Of a stretch of DNA of 64,000 nt, positions 35,334-50,745 are shown one piece after another. The position numbers and the translations under genes are program-made. The notes under the pieces are model-generated. The model saw nothing but the letters and a program-made list of their open reading frames with translations. It was not told where the DNA came from and ran no database searches. Each line of letters begins with the position of its first letter. Within the stretch, counting starts at the first letter, position 1. The DNA comes from Siphonodentalium dalli (taxonomy: Eukaryota > Mollusca > Scaphopoda > Gadilida > Siphonodentaliidae). The stretch lies in assembly GCA_032622095.1 (NCBI GenBank), contig CP136061.1, positions 50,289,797 to 50,353,796 of the forward strand, written 5' to 3'.

Positions 35334-38300
35334 TTATTTTATACATGACATGAATGACACCAGTTATGAGAGCCATTATTTAATGATAGGAATGACACCG
35401 GTTATGAGAGCCATTATTTGATACATGACAGGAAAGACACCAGTTATGAGAGCCATTATTTAATGATAGGAATGACACCGGTTATGAGAGCCATTATTTT
35501 ATACATGACAGGAATGACACCGGTTATGAGAGCCAATATTTTAAACATGGCAAGAATGACACCAGTTATGAGAGCTATTATTTAATACATGACAGGAATG
35601 ACACCGGTTATGAGAGCCATTATTTAATACATGACAGGAATGACACTGGTTATGAGCCATTATTTATACATGACAGGAATGACACCGGTTATGAGAGCCA
35701 TTATTTTATACATGATAGGAATGACACCGGTTATGAGAGCCATTATTTAATACATGACAGGAATGATACCGGTTATGAGAGCCATTATTTTATACATGAT
35801 AGGAATGACACCGGTTATGAGAGCCATTATTTTATACATGATAGGAATGACACCGGTTATGAGAGCCATTATTTTATACATGACAGGAATGACACAGGTT
35901 ATGAGAGCTATTATTTATACATGACAGGAATGACACCGGTTATGAGAGCCATTATTTTATACATGACAGGAATGACACCGGTTATGAGAGCCATTATTTT
36001 ATACATGACAGGAATGACACAGGTTATGAGAGCTATTATTTATACATGACAGGAATGACACCGGTTATGAGAGCCATTATTTTATACATGACAGGAATGA
36101 CACCGGTTATGAGAGCCATTATTTAATACATGACAGGAATGACACCGGTTATGAGAGCCATTATTTAATGATAGGAAAGACACCGGTTATGAGAGCCATT
36201 ATTTAATACATGACAGGAATAACACCGGTTATGAGAGCCATTATTTTATACATGATAGGAATGACACCGGTTATGAGAGCCATTATTTTATACATGACAG
36301 GAATGACACCGGTTATGAGAGCCATTATTTAATACATGATAAGAATAACACCGGTTATGAGAGCCATTATTTTATACATGACAGGAATGACACCGGTTAT
36401 GAGAGCCATTATTTAATGATAGGAAAGACACCGGTTATGAGAGCCATTATTTAATACATGACACGAATAACACCGGTCATGAGAGCCATTATTTTATACA
36501 TGATAGGAATGACACCGGTTATGAGAGCCATTATTTTATACATGACAGGAATGACACCGGTTATGAGAGCCATTATTTAATACATGATAGGAATAACACC
36601 GGTTATGAGAGCCATTATTTTATACATGACAGGAATGACACCGGTTATGAGAGCCATTATTTAATACATGACAGGAATAACACCGGTTATGAGAGCCATT
36701 ATTTTATACATGATAGGAATAACACCGGTTATGAGAGCCATTATTTTATACATGACAGGAATGACACCGGTTATGAGAGCCATTATTTAATACATGACAG
36801 GAATGACACCGGTTATGAGAGCCATTATTTAATGATAGGAAAGACACCGGTTATGAGAGCCATTATTTAATACATGACAGGAATAACACCGGTTATGAGA
36901 GCCATTATTTTATACATGATAGGAATGACACCGGTTATGAGAGCCATTATTTTATACATGACAGGAATGACACCGGTTATGAGAGCCATTATTTAATACA
37001 TGATAGGAATAACACCGGTTATGAGAGCCATTATTTTATACATGACAGGAATGACACCGGTTATGAGAGCCATTATTTTATACATAACAGGAATGACACC
37101 GGTTATGAGAGCCATTATTTAATACATGATAGGAATGACACCGGTTATGAGAGCCATTATTTTATACATGACAGGAATGACACCGGTTATGAGAGCTATT
37201 ATTTTATACATGACAGGAATGACACCGGTTATGAGAGCCATTATTTTATACATGACAGGAATGACACCGGTTATGAGAGCCATTATTTAATACATGACAG
37301 GAATGACACAGGTTATGAGAGCTATTATTTAATACATGACAGGAATGACACCGGTTATGAGAGCCATTATTTTATACATGACAGGAATGACACCGGTTAT
37401 GAGAGCCATTATTTTATACATGACAGGAATGACACCGGTTATGAGAGCCATTATTTAATACATGACAGGAATGACACAGGTTATGAGAGCTATTATTTTA
37501 TACATGACAGGAATGACACCGATTATGAGAGCCATTATTTAATGATAGGAATGACACCGGTTATGAGAGCTATTATTTTATACGACAGGAATGACACCGG
37601 TTATGAGAGCCATTATTTAATACATGACAGGAATGACACCGGTTATGAGAGCCATTATTTTATACATGACAGGAATGACACCGGTTATGAGAGCTATTAT
37701 TTTATACATGACAGGAATAACACCGGTTATGAGAGCCATTATTTTATACATGACAGGAATGACACCGGTTATGAGAGCTATTATTTTATACATGACAGGA
37801 ATAACACCGGTTATGAGAGCCATTATTTTATACATGATAGGAATGACACAGGTTATGAGAGCTATTATTTAATACATGACAGGAATGACACCGGTTATGA
37901 GAGCCATTATTTAATACATGACAGGAATGACACCGGTTATGAGAGCCATTATTTTATACATGACAGGAATGACACCGGTTATGAGAGCTATTATTTTATA
38001 CATGACAGGAATAACACCGGTTATGAGAGCCATTATTTTATACATGACAGGAATGACACCGGTTATGAGAGCTATTATTTTATACATGACAGGAATAACA
38101 CCGGTTATGAGAGCCATTATTTTATACATGATAGGAATGACACAGGTTATGAGAGCTATTATTTAATACATGACAGGAATGACACCGGTTATGAGAGCCA
38201 TTATTTAATACATGACAGGAATGACACCGGTTATGAGAGCCATTATTTTATACATGACAGGAATGACACCGGTTATGAGAGCTATTATTTTATACATGAC

Positions 38301-41300
38301 AGGAATAACACCGGTTATGAGAGCCATTATTTTATACATGACAGGAATGACACCGGTTATGAGAGCTATTATTTTATACATGACAGGAATAACACCGGTT
38401 ATGAGAGCCATTATTTTATACATGATAGGAATGACACAGGTTATGAGAGCTATTATTTTATACATGATAGGAATGACAACGGTTATGAGAGCTATTATTT
38501 TATACGACAGGAATGACACCGGTTATGAGAGCCATTATTTTATACATGACAGGAATGACACCGGTTATGAGAGCCATTATTTAATGATAGGAAAGACACC
38601 GGTTATGAGAGCCATTATTTAATACATGACAGGAATGACACCGGTTATGAGAGCCATTATTTTATACATGACAGGAATGACACCGGTTATGAGAGCTATT
38701 ATTTTATACATGATAGGAATGACACCGGTTACGAGAGCCATTATTTAATGATAGGAATGACACCGGTTATGAGAGCCATTATTTAATGATAGGAATGACA
38801 CCGGTTATGAGAGCCATTATTTAATACATGACAGGAATGACACCGGTTATGAGAGCCATTATTTTATACATGACAGGAATAACACCGGTTATGAGAGCCA
38901 TTATTTTATACATGATAGGAATGACACCGGTTATGAGAGCCATTATTTTATACATGACAGGAATGACACCGGTTATGAGAGCCATTATTTAATACATGAT
39001 AGGAATGACACCGGTTATGAGAGCCATTATTTTATACATGACAGGAATGACACCGGTTATGAGAGCCATTATTTTATACATGATAGGAATGACACCGGTT
39101 ATGAGAGCTATTATTTTATACGACAGGAATGACACCGGTTATGAGAGCCATTATTTAATACATGACAGGAATGACACCGGTTATGAGAGCCATTATTTTA
39201 TACATGACAGGAATGACACCAGTTATGAGAGCCATTATTTTATACATGATAGGAATGACACCGGTTATGAGAGCCATTATTTTATACATGACAGGAATGA
39301 CACCGGTTATGAGAGCCATTATTTAATACATGACAGGAATAACACCGGTTATGAGAGCCATTATTTTATACATGACAGGAATGACACCGGTTATGAGAGC
39401 CATTATTTAATGATAGGAAAGACACCGGTTATGAGAGCCATTATTTAATACATGACAGGAATAACACCGGTCATGAGAGCCATTATTTTATACATGATAG
39501 GAATGACACCGGTTATGAGAGCCATTATTTTATACATGACAGGAATGACACCGGTTATGAGAGCCATTATTTAATACATGATAGGAATAACACCGGTTAT
39601 GAGAGCCATTATTTTATACATGACAGGAATGACACCGGTTATGAGAGCCATTATTTAATACATGACAGGAATAACACCGGTTATGAGAGCCATTATTTTA
39701 TACATGATAGGAATAACACCGGTTATGAGAGCCATTATTTTATACATGACAGGAATGACACCGGTTATGAGAGCCATTATTTAATACATGACAGGAATGA
39801 CACCGGTTATGAGAGCCATTATTTAATGATAGGAAAGACACCGGTTATGAGAGCCATTATTTAATACATGACAGGAATAACACCGGTTATGAGAGCCATT
39901 ATTTTATACATGATAGGAATGACACCGGTTATGAGAGCCATTATTTTATACATGACAGGAATGACACCGGTTATGAGAGCCATTATTTAATACATGATAG
40001 GAATAACACCGGTTATGAGAGCCATTATTTTATACATGACAGGAATGACACCGGTTATGAGAGCCATTATTTTATACATAACAGGAATGACACCGGTTAT
40101 GAGAGCCATTATTTAATACATGATAGGAATGACACCGGTTATGAGAGCCATTATTTTATACATGACAGGAATGACACCGGTTATGAGAGCTATTATTTTA
40201 TACATGACAGGAATGACACCGGTTATGAGAGCCATTATTTTATACATGACAGGAATGACACCGGTTATGAGAGCCATTATTTAATACATGACAGGAATGA
40301 CACAGGTTATGAGAGCTATTATTTTATACATGACAGGAATGACACCGATTATGAGAGCCATTATTTAATGATAGGAATGACACCGGTTATGAGAGCTATT
40401 ATTTTATACGACAGGAATGACACCGGTTATGAGAGCCATTATTTTATACGACATGAATGACACCGGTTATGAGAGCTATTATTTTATACGACATGAATGA
40501 CACCGGTTATGAGAGCCATTATTTTATACATGACAGGAATGACACCGGTTATGAGAGCTATTATTTAATACATGACAGGAATGACACCGGTTATGAGAGC
40601 CATTATTTTATACATGACAGGAATGACACCGGTTATGAGAGCCATTATTTTATACATGACAGGAATGACACCGGTTATGAGAGCCATTATTTAATACATG
40701 ACAGGAATGACACAGGTTATGAGAGCTATTATTTTATACATGACAGGAATGACACCGATTATGAGAGCCATTATTTAATGATAGGAATGACACCGGTTAT
40801 GAGAGCTATTATTTTATACGACAGGAATGACACCGGTTATGAGAGCCATTATTTAATACATGACAGGAATGACACCGGTTATGAGAGCCATTATTTTATA
40901 CATGACAGGAATGACACCGGTTATGAGAGCTATTATTTTATACATGACAGGAATAACACCGGTTATGAGAGCCATTATTTTATACATGACAGGAATGACA
41001 CCGGTTATGAGAGCTATTATTTTATACATGACAGGAATAACACCGGTTATGAGAGCCATTATTTTATACATGATAGGAATGACACAGGTTATGAGAGCTA
41101 TTATTTAATACATGACAGGAATGACACCGGTTATGAGAGCCATTATTTAATACATGACAGGAATGACACCGGTTATGAGAGCCATTATTTTATACATGAC
41201 AGGAATGACACCGGTTATGAGAGCTATTATTTTATACATGACAGGAATAACACCGGTTATGAGAGCCATTATTTTATACATGACAGGAATGACACCGGTT

Positions 41301-44300
41301 ATGAGAGCTATTATTTTATACATGACAGGAATAACACCGGTTATGAGAGCCATTATTTTATACATGATAGGAATGACACAGGTTATGAGAGCTATTATTT
41401 AATACATGACAGGAATGACACCGGTTATGAGAGCCATTATTTAATACATGACAGGAATGACACCGGTTATGAGAGCCATTATTTTATACATGACAGGAAT
41501 GACACCGGTTATGAGAGCTATTATTTTATACATGACAGGAATAACACCGGTTATGAGAGCCATTATTTTATACATGACAGGAATGACACCGGTTATGAGA
41601 GCTATTATTTTATACATGACAGGAATAACACCGGTTATGAGAGCCATTATTTTATATATGATAGGAATGACACAGGTTATGAGAGCTATTATTTTATACA
41701 TGATAGGAATGACACCGGTTATGAGAGCTATTATTTTATACGACAGGAATGACACCGGTTATGAGAGCCATTATTTTATACATGACAGGAATGACACCGG
41801 TTATGAGAGCCATTATTTAATGATAGGAAAGACACCGGTTATGAGAGCCATTATTTAATACATGACAGGAATGACACCGGTTATGAGAGCCATTATTTTA
41901 TACATGACAGGAATGACACCGGTTATGAGAGCTATTATTTTATACATGATAGGAATGACACCGGTTACGAGAGCCATTATTTAATGATAGGAATGACACC
42001 GGTTATGAGAGCCATTATTTAATGATAGGAATGACACCGGTTATGAGAGCCATTATTTAATACATGACAGGAATGACACCGGTTATGAGAGCCATTATTT
42101 TATACATGACAGGAATAACACCGGTTATGAGAGCCATTATTTTATACATGATAGGAATGACACCGGTTATGAGAGCCATTATTTTATACATGACAGGAAT
42201 GACACCGGTTATGAGAGCCATTATTTAATACATGATAGGAATGACACCGGTTATGAGAGCCATTATTTTATACATGACAGGAATGACACCGGTTATGAGA
42301 GCCATTATTTTATACATGATAGGAATGACACCGGTTATGAGAGCTATTATTTTATACGACAGGAATGACACCGGTTATGAGAGCCATTATTTAATACATG
42401 ACAGGAATGACACCGGTTATGAGAGCCATTATTTTATACATGACAGGAATGACACCAGTTATGAGAGCTATTATTTTATACATGATAGGAATGACACCGG
42501 TTATGAGAGCCATTATTTTATACATGACAGGAATGACACCAGTTATGAGAGCCATTATTTAATGATAGGAATGACACCGGTTATGAGAGCTATTATTTAA
42601 TACATGACAGGAATGACACAGGTTATGAGAGCCATTATTTTATACATGACAGGAATGACACCGGTTATGAGAGCTATTATTTTATACATGACAGGAATAA
42701 CACCGGTTATGAGAGCCATTATTTTATACATGATAGGAATGACACAGGTTATGAGAGCTATTATTTAATACATGACAGGAATGACACCGGTTATGAGAGC
42801 CATTATTTAATACATGACAGGAATGACACCGGTTATGAGAGCCATTATTTTATACATGACAGGAATGACACCGGTTATGAGAGCTATTATTTTATACATG
42901 ACAGGAATAACACCGGTTATGAGAGCCATTATTTTATACATGACAGGAATGACACCGGTTATGAGAGCTATTATTTTATACATGACAGGAATAACACCGG
43001 TTATGAGAGCCATTATTTTATACATGATAGGAATGACACAGGTTATGAGAGCTATTATTTTATACATGATAGGAATGACACCGGTTATGAGAGCTATTAT
43101 TTTATACGACAGGAATGACACCGGTTATGAGAGCCATTATTTTATACATGACAGGAATGACACCGGTTATGAGAGCCATTATTTAATGATAGGAAAGACA
43201 CCGGTTATGAGAGCCATTATTTAATACATGACAGGAATGACACCGGTTATGAGAGCCATTATTTTATACATGACAGGAATGACACCGGTTATGAGAGCTA
43301 TTATTTTATACATGATAGGAATGACACCGGTTACGAGAGCCATTATTTAATGATAGGAATGACACCGGTTATGAGAGCCATTATTTAATGATAGGAATGA
43401 CACCGGTTATGAGAGCCATTATTTAATACATGACAGGAATGACACCGGTTATGAGAGCCATTATTTTATACATGACAGGAATAACACCGGTTATGAGAGC
43501 CATTATTTTATACATGATAGGAATGACACCGGTTATGAGAGCCATTATTTTATACATGACAGGAATGACACCGGTTATGAGAGCCATTATTTAATACATG
43601 ATAGGAATGACACCGGTTATGAGAGCCATTATTTTATACATGACAGGAATGACACCGGTTATGAGAGCCATTATTTTATACATGATAGGAATGACACCGG
43701 TTATGAGAGCTATTATTTTATATGACAGGAATGACACCGGTTATGAGAGCCATTATTTAATACATGACAGGAATGACACCGGTTATGAGAGCCATTATTT
43801 TATACATGACAGGAATGACACCAGTTATGAGAGCTATTATTTTATACATGATAGGAATGACACCGGTTATGAGAGCCATTATTTTATACATGACAGGAAT
43901 GACACCAGTTATGAGAGCCATTATTTAATGATAGGAATGACACCGGTTATGAGAGCTATTATTTAATACATGACAGGAATGACACAGGTTATGAGAGCTA
44001 TTATTTTATACGACAGGAATGACACCAGTTATGAGAGCTATTATTTAATGATAGGAATGACACCGGTTATGAGAGCTATTATTTAATACATGACAGGAAT
44101 GACACCGGTTATGAGAGCTATTATTTAATACATGACAGGAATGACACCGGTTATGAGAGCTATTATTTAATACATGACAGGAATGACACCGGTTATGAGA
44201 GCCATTATTTAATGATAGGAATGACACCGGTTATGAGAGCCATTATTTAATACATCACAGGAATGACACCGGTTATGAGAGCTATTATTTTATACATGAT

Positions 44301-47300
44301 AGGAATGACACCGGTTACGAGAGCCATTATTTAATGATAGGAATGACACCGGTTATGAGAGCCATTATTTAATGATAGGAATGACACCGGTTATGAGAGC
44401 CATTATTTAATACATGACAGGAATGACACCGGTTATGAGAGCCATTATTTTATACATGACAGGAATAACACCGGTTATGAGAGCCATTATTTAATACATG
44501 ACAGGAATGACACCGGTTATGAGAGCCATTATTTAATACATGACAGGAATGACACCGGTTATGAGAGCCATTATTTTATACATGATAGGAATGACACCGG
44601 TTATGAGAGCCATTATTTAATACATGACAGGAATGACACCGGTTATGAGAGCCATTATTTAATACATGACAGGAATGACACCGGTTATGAGAGCTATTAT
44701 TTAATACATGACAGGAATGACACCGGTTATGAGAGCCATTATTTAATGATAGGAATGACACCGGTTATGAGAGCCATTATTTAATGATAGGAATGACACC
44801 TGTTATGAGAGCCATTATTTAATACATGACAGGAATGACACCGGTTATGAGAGCTATTATTTTATACATGATAGGAATGACACCGGTTACGAGAGCCATT
44901 ATTTAATGATAGGAATGACACCGGTTATGATAGCCATTATTTAATGATAGGAATGACACCGGTTATGAGAGCCATTATTTAATACATGACAGGAATGACA
45001 CCGGTTATGAGAGCCATTATTTTATACATGACAGGAATAACACCGGTTATGAGAGCCATTATTTAATACATGACAGGAATGACACCGGTTATGAGAGCCA
45101 TTATTTAATACATGACAGGAATGACACCGGTTATGAGAGCCATTATTTTATACATGATAGGAATGACACCGGTTATGAGAGCCATTATTTAATACATGAC
45201 AGGAATGACACCGGTTATGAGAGCCATTATTTAATACATGACAGGAATGACACCGGTTATGAGAGCTATTATTTAATACATGACAGGAATGACACAGGTT
45301 ATGAGAGCCATTATTTAATACATGACAGGAATGACACCGGTTATGAGAGCCATTATTTTATACATGATAGGAATGACACCGGTTATGAGAGCTATTATTT
45401 TATACATGATAGGAATGACACCGGTTATGAGAGCCATTATTTAATACATGACAGGAATGACACCGGTTATGAGAGCCATTATTTTATACATGACAGGAAT
45501 AACACCGGTTATGAGAGCCATTATTTAATACATGACAGGAATGACACCGGTTATGAGAGCCATTATTTAATACATGACAGGAATGACACCGGTTATGAGA
45601 GCCATTATTTTATACATGATAGGAATGACACCGGTTATGAGAGCCATTATTTAATACATGACAGGAATGACACCGGTTATGAGAGCCATTATTTAATACA
45701 TGACAGGAATGACACCGGTTATGAGAGCTATTATTTTATACATGATAGGAATGACACCGGTTATGAGAGCCATTATTTAATACATGACAGGAATGACACC
45801 GGTTATGAGAGCCATTATTTAATACATGATAGGAATGACACCGGTTATGAGAGCCATTATTTAATACATGACAGGAATGACACCGGTTATGAGAGCTATT
45901 ATTTTATACATGATAGGAATGACACCGGTTATGAGAGCCATTATTTAATACATGATAGGAATGACACCGGTTATGAGAGCCATTATTTAATACATGACAG
46001 GAATAACACCGGTTATGAGAGCCATTATTTAATACATGACAGGAATGACACCGGTTATGAGAGCCATTATTTAATACATGACAGGAATGACACCGGTTAT
46101 GAGAGCCATTATTTTATACATGATAGGAATGACACCGGTTATGAGAGCCATTATTTAATACATGACAGGAATGACACCGGTTATGAGAGCCATTATTTAA
46201 TACATGACAGGAATGACACCGGTTATGAGAGCTATTATTTTATACATGATAGGAATGACACCGGTTATGAGAGCCATTATTTAATACATGACAGGAATGA
46301 CACCGGTTATGAGAGCCATTATTTAATACATGATAGGAATGACACCGGTTATGAGAGCCATTATTTAATACATGACAGGAATGACACCGGTTATGAGAGC
46401 TATTTTATACATGATAGGAATGACACCGGTTATGAGAGCCATTATTTAATACATGATAGGAATGACACCGGTTATGAGAGCCATTATTTAATACATGACA
46501 GGAATGACACCGGTTATGAGAGCCATTATTTAATACATGACAGGAATGACACCGGTTATGAGAGCTATTATTTTATACATGATAGGAATGACACCGGTTA
46601 TGAGAGCCATTATTTAATACATGACAGGAATGACACTGGTTATGAGCCATTATTTAATACATGATAGGAATGACACCGGTTATGAGAGCCATTATTTAAT
46701 ACATGACAGGAATGACACCGGTTATGAGAGCTATTATTTAATACATGACAGGAATGACACTGGTTATGAGCCATTATTTATCATGACAGGAATGACACCG
46801 GTTATGAGAGCCATTATTTTATACATGATAGGAATGACACCGGTTATGAGAGCCATTATTTAATACATGACAGGAATGACACCGGTTATGAGAGCCATTA
46901 TTTTATACATGATAGGAATGACACCGGTTATGAGAGCTATTATTTAATACATGACAGGAATGACACTGGTTATGAGAGCCATTATTTTATACATGACAGG
47001 AATGACACTGGTTATGAGAGCTATTATTTTATACATGATAGGAATGACACCGGTTATGAGAGCCATTATTTAATACATGACAGGAATGACACCGGTTATG
47101 AGAGCCATTATTTTATACGACAGGAATGACACCGGTTATGAGAGCCATTATTTTATACATGATAGGAATGACACCGGTTATGAGAGCTATTATTTTATAC
47201 ATGATAGGAATGACACCGGTTATGAGAGCCATTATTTAATACATGACAGGAATGACACCGGTTATGAGAGCCATTATTTTATACATGACAGGAATAACAC

Positions 47301-49347
47301 CGGTTATGAGAGCCATTATTTAATACATGACAGGAATGACACCGGTTATGAGAGCCATTATTTAATACATGACAGGAATGACACCGGTTATGAGAGCCAT
47401 TATTTTATACATGATAGGAATGACACCGGTTATGAGAGCCATTATTTAATACATGACAGGAATGACACTGGTTATGAGAGCCATTATTTTATACGACAGG
47501 AATGACACCGGTTATGAGAGCTATTATTTTATACATGATAGGAATGACACCGGTTATGAGAGCCATTATTTAATACATGACAGGAATGACACCGGTTATG
47601 AGAGCCATTATTTTATACATGATAGGAATGACACCGGTTATGAGAGCTATTATTTTATACATGATAGGAATGACACCGGTTATGAGAGCCATTATTTAAT
47701 ACATGACAGGAATGACACCGGTTATGAGAGCCATTATTTTATACATGATAGGAATGACACCGGTTATGAGAGCTATTATTTATACATGACAGGAATGACA
47801 CTGGTTATGAGAGCTATTATTTATACATGACAGGAATGACACCGGTTATGAGAGCCATTATTTAATACATGACAGGAATGACACCGGTTATGAGAGCCAT
47901 TATTTTATACATGATAGGAATGACACCGGTTATGAGAGCTATTATTTTATACATGATAGGAATGACACCGGTTATGAGAGCCATTATTTTATACGACAGG
48001 AATGACACCGGTTATGAGAGCCATTATTTTATACATGACAGGAATGACACCGATTATGAGAGCCATTATTTTATACGACAGGAATGACACCGGTTATGAG
48101 AGCCATTATTTTATACATGATAGGAATGACACAGGTTATGAGAGCTATTATTTTATACATGATAGGAATGACACCGGTTATGAGAGCCATTATTTTATAC
48201 GACAGGAATGACACCGGTTATGAGAGCCATTATTTTATACATGACAGGAATGACACCGGTTATGAGAGCCATTATTTTATACATGACAGGAATGACACCG
48301 GTTATGAGAGCCATTATTTTATACGACAGGAATGACACCGATTATGAGAGCCATTATTTTATACATGACAGGAATGACACCGATTATGAGAGCCATTATT
48401 TTATACGACAGGAATGACACCGGTTATGAGAGCCATTATTTTATACATGATAGGAATGACACAGGTTATGAGAGCTATTATTTTATACATGATAGGAATG
48501 ACACCGGTTATGAGAGCCATTATTTTATACGACAGGAATGACACCGGTTATGAGAGCCATTATTTTATACATGACAGGAATGACACCGATTATGAGAGCC
48601 ATTATTTTATACGACAGGAATGACACCGGTTATGAGAGCCATTATTTAATACATGACAGGAATGACACCGGTTATGAGAGCCATTATTTTATACATGACA
48701 GGAATGACACCGATTATGAGAGCCATTATTTTATACGACAGGAATGACACCGGTTATGAGAGCCATTATTTTATACATGACAGGAATGACACCGATTATG
48801 AGAGCCATTATTTTATACGACAGGAATGACACCGGTTATGAGAGCCATTATTTTATACATGACAGGAATGACACCAGTTATGAGAGCCATTATTTAATAC
48901 ATGACAGGAATGACACCGGTTATGAGAGCCATTATTTTATACATGACAGGAATAACACCGGTTATGAGAGCCATTATTATATACATGACAGGAATGACAC
49001 TGGTTATGAGAGCCATTATTTTATACATGACAGGAATGACACCGGTTATGAGAGCCATTATTTATACATGACACCGGTTATGAGAGCCATTATTTTATAC
49101 ATGACAGGAATAACACCGGTTATGAGAGCCATTATTTAATACATGACAGGAATGACACCGGTTATGAGAGCCATTATTTTATACATGACAGGAATGACAC
49201 CGGTTATGAGCCATTATTTATACATGACAGGAATGACACCGGTTATGAGAGCCATTATTTTATTATACATGACAGGAATGACACCGGTTACGAGAGCCAT
49301 TATTATATACATGACAGGAATGACACAGGTTATGAGAGCCATTATTC
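35334..49347. repeat. 14-kb satellite array, 42-bp monomer, about 333 copies
   Basis: The monomer contains GACACCGGTTATGAGAGCCA, then TTATTTTATACATGACAGGAAT. Main variants are TTTTATAC/TTTAATAC, GAGAGCC/GAGAGCT, GACAGG/GATAGG, AATGAC/AATAAC, a 38-bp form lacking ACAT (TTAATGATAGG) and a 40-bp form lacking AT (TATACGACAGG). Higher-order structure is present: a 294-bp heptamer repeated three times at 37.62-38.50 kb and again at 40.85-41.73 kb, and larger block shifts of 3236 and 1366 bp. Open frames of up to 431 codons encode only the translated monomer (HDRNDTGYESHYFI) and break wherever 38- or 40-bp forms occur, so it is not treated as coding. The edge monomers are the most degraded. Confidence 0.98.
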
Positions 49348-49909
49348 CCAGCTCCTTCGTTCTGCCTTGACCTTCTATTTTCCAAATCTAGAACGTTTAT
49401 GTCTCCCAATTTATGCACAATGAGCTCCGATGGAGAGCTCTAACAGAGAACTAGCTTGCTTCTAAAGCCGCCCACAAAAAACTAAAATTTGCATAGAGCT
49501 TATGAACCCCGCATAATCATCTCCTTGTCGGTAGAGGCATGCTTCTCATTTGCATATAAGGGGGTATCTGTCACATTGAATTATGACATGTCAGAGTAAG
49601 AGTTATACACTGATATAACCACATACCCTCTGCATTCACACATTAGATTCTGTTAGAATCAGTACAAATTGCGATAGTTACATGAATGTTTCTGACATTT
49701 ATCAGGCAATAACTGAAGTTGACACTTCACAAAAAGTGATGAACCACCTGTTACTTGAATTGCATGTTGTTATTGGGAGACTGTGTTGGAATTTGAACAA
49801 TATGTTACTTACAATTATTGTGGTAGTTTTGAACAGAACAGTTTTTTTCAAAGTATTAATGTTCTATTACAATGTACTGTTATATGATTATAAGAAATGA
49901 CTTGCAGAT
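49348..49909. other. Right flank of the satellite, no supported gene
   Basis: The sequence changes abruptly at CCCAGCTCCTTCG. A 72-codon frame at 49682-49900 is unremarkable. Confidence 0.5.
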
Positions 49910-50001
49910 CGATTGGGGTCATTGGTTTTGACTGACACAGTAATTAAACACACTTTGTTTTATTACTCTACCGGTCAACATCTAATGACCCCAATCGAAT
50001 A
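49910..50001. repeat. Short foldback
   Basis: CGATTGGGGTCATTGG pairs with AATGACCCCAATCGAA around an interior of about 60 bp. Confidence 0.75.
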
Positions 50002-50332
50002 ATTCTTAAATGTATAAATTGTTCGTGTAAAAAATATCCTAAACTTCATACGTGCCCAAAATACAGTTAATTGCGTGAACAGTATATATCATGTATCTAT
50101 ACTTTTTTATATTGTATTATGTTTTCATGCATCAATGTTTGGTTTCAAACAGAGTTGAACCGGAATATATGCCTAAAATTGTGTTATTGGAAAGTGCACA
50201 TGAAACCACCCCACTGAAAAGAACTGTGTCAAGAGGCGTGGTTTGGTTCTCAGCTGAGGACTATTTTTTATACAGAAAGACGTTCATATATATGTCTCAT
50301 TTATCAGTATGAAAGTACTTCATCCTTGTAAA

Positions 50333-50424
50333 TTTCAAACCTATTACTAAGTCAGTTAATGGATTCATGACTGGATATTCAAACCTATTACTAAGTCAGT
50401 TAATGGATTCATGACTGGATATTC
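50333..50424. repeat. 46-bp tandem duplication (two copies)
   Basis: CAAACCTATTACTAAGTCAG + TTAATGGATTCATGACTGGA + TATT is present twice in succession without change. Confidence 0.9.
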
Positions 50425-50460
50425 GGAAACCAGAAGATCTCGCCCTCTGGCCTCAACCGT

Positions 50461-50745
50461 CTGTAAAGTTAGGAAACAGAGCTTACATATTCATGTTTGT
50501 GTTCAGCCAGGGATCGCAGATCTCTGATAGCATGTAAAGTTAGGTAACAGAGCTTACATATTCATGTTTGTGTTCAGTCCAGGGATCGCAGATCTCTGAT
50601 AGCATGTAAAGTTAGGAAAGAGAGCTTACATATTCATGTTTGTGTTCAGTCCAGGGATCGCAGATCTCTGATAGCATGTAAAGTTAGGTAACCGAGCTTA
50701 CCTATTTATGGTTGTGTGGAGTCCCGGGATTGCAGATCTCCACTC
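50461..50745. repeat. 72-bp tandem repeat, four copies
   Basis: TGTAAAGTTAGG starts units at 50461, 50533, 50605 and 50677, each holding CATGTTTGTGTTCAG and GGGATCGCAGATCTC. The last unit is diverged. Confidence 0.9.

Noticed and set aside
37542-41752. Long open frames (up to 431 codons) in the 42-bp satellite
   Set aside because: The unit is a multiple of three, so several frames on both strands are open. The peptide is only the translated monomer and the frame breaks at 38- and 40-bp units. No start context, introns or family motif.
35334-49347. CRISPR-like array of regularly spaced repeats
   Set aside because: Monomers are contiguous with no unique spacers, and the setting is eukaryotic.
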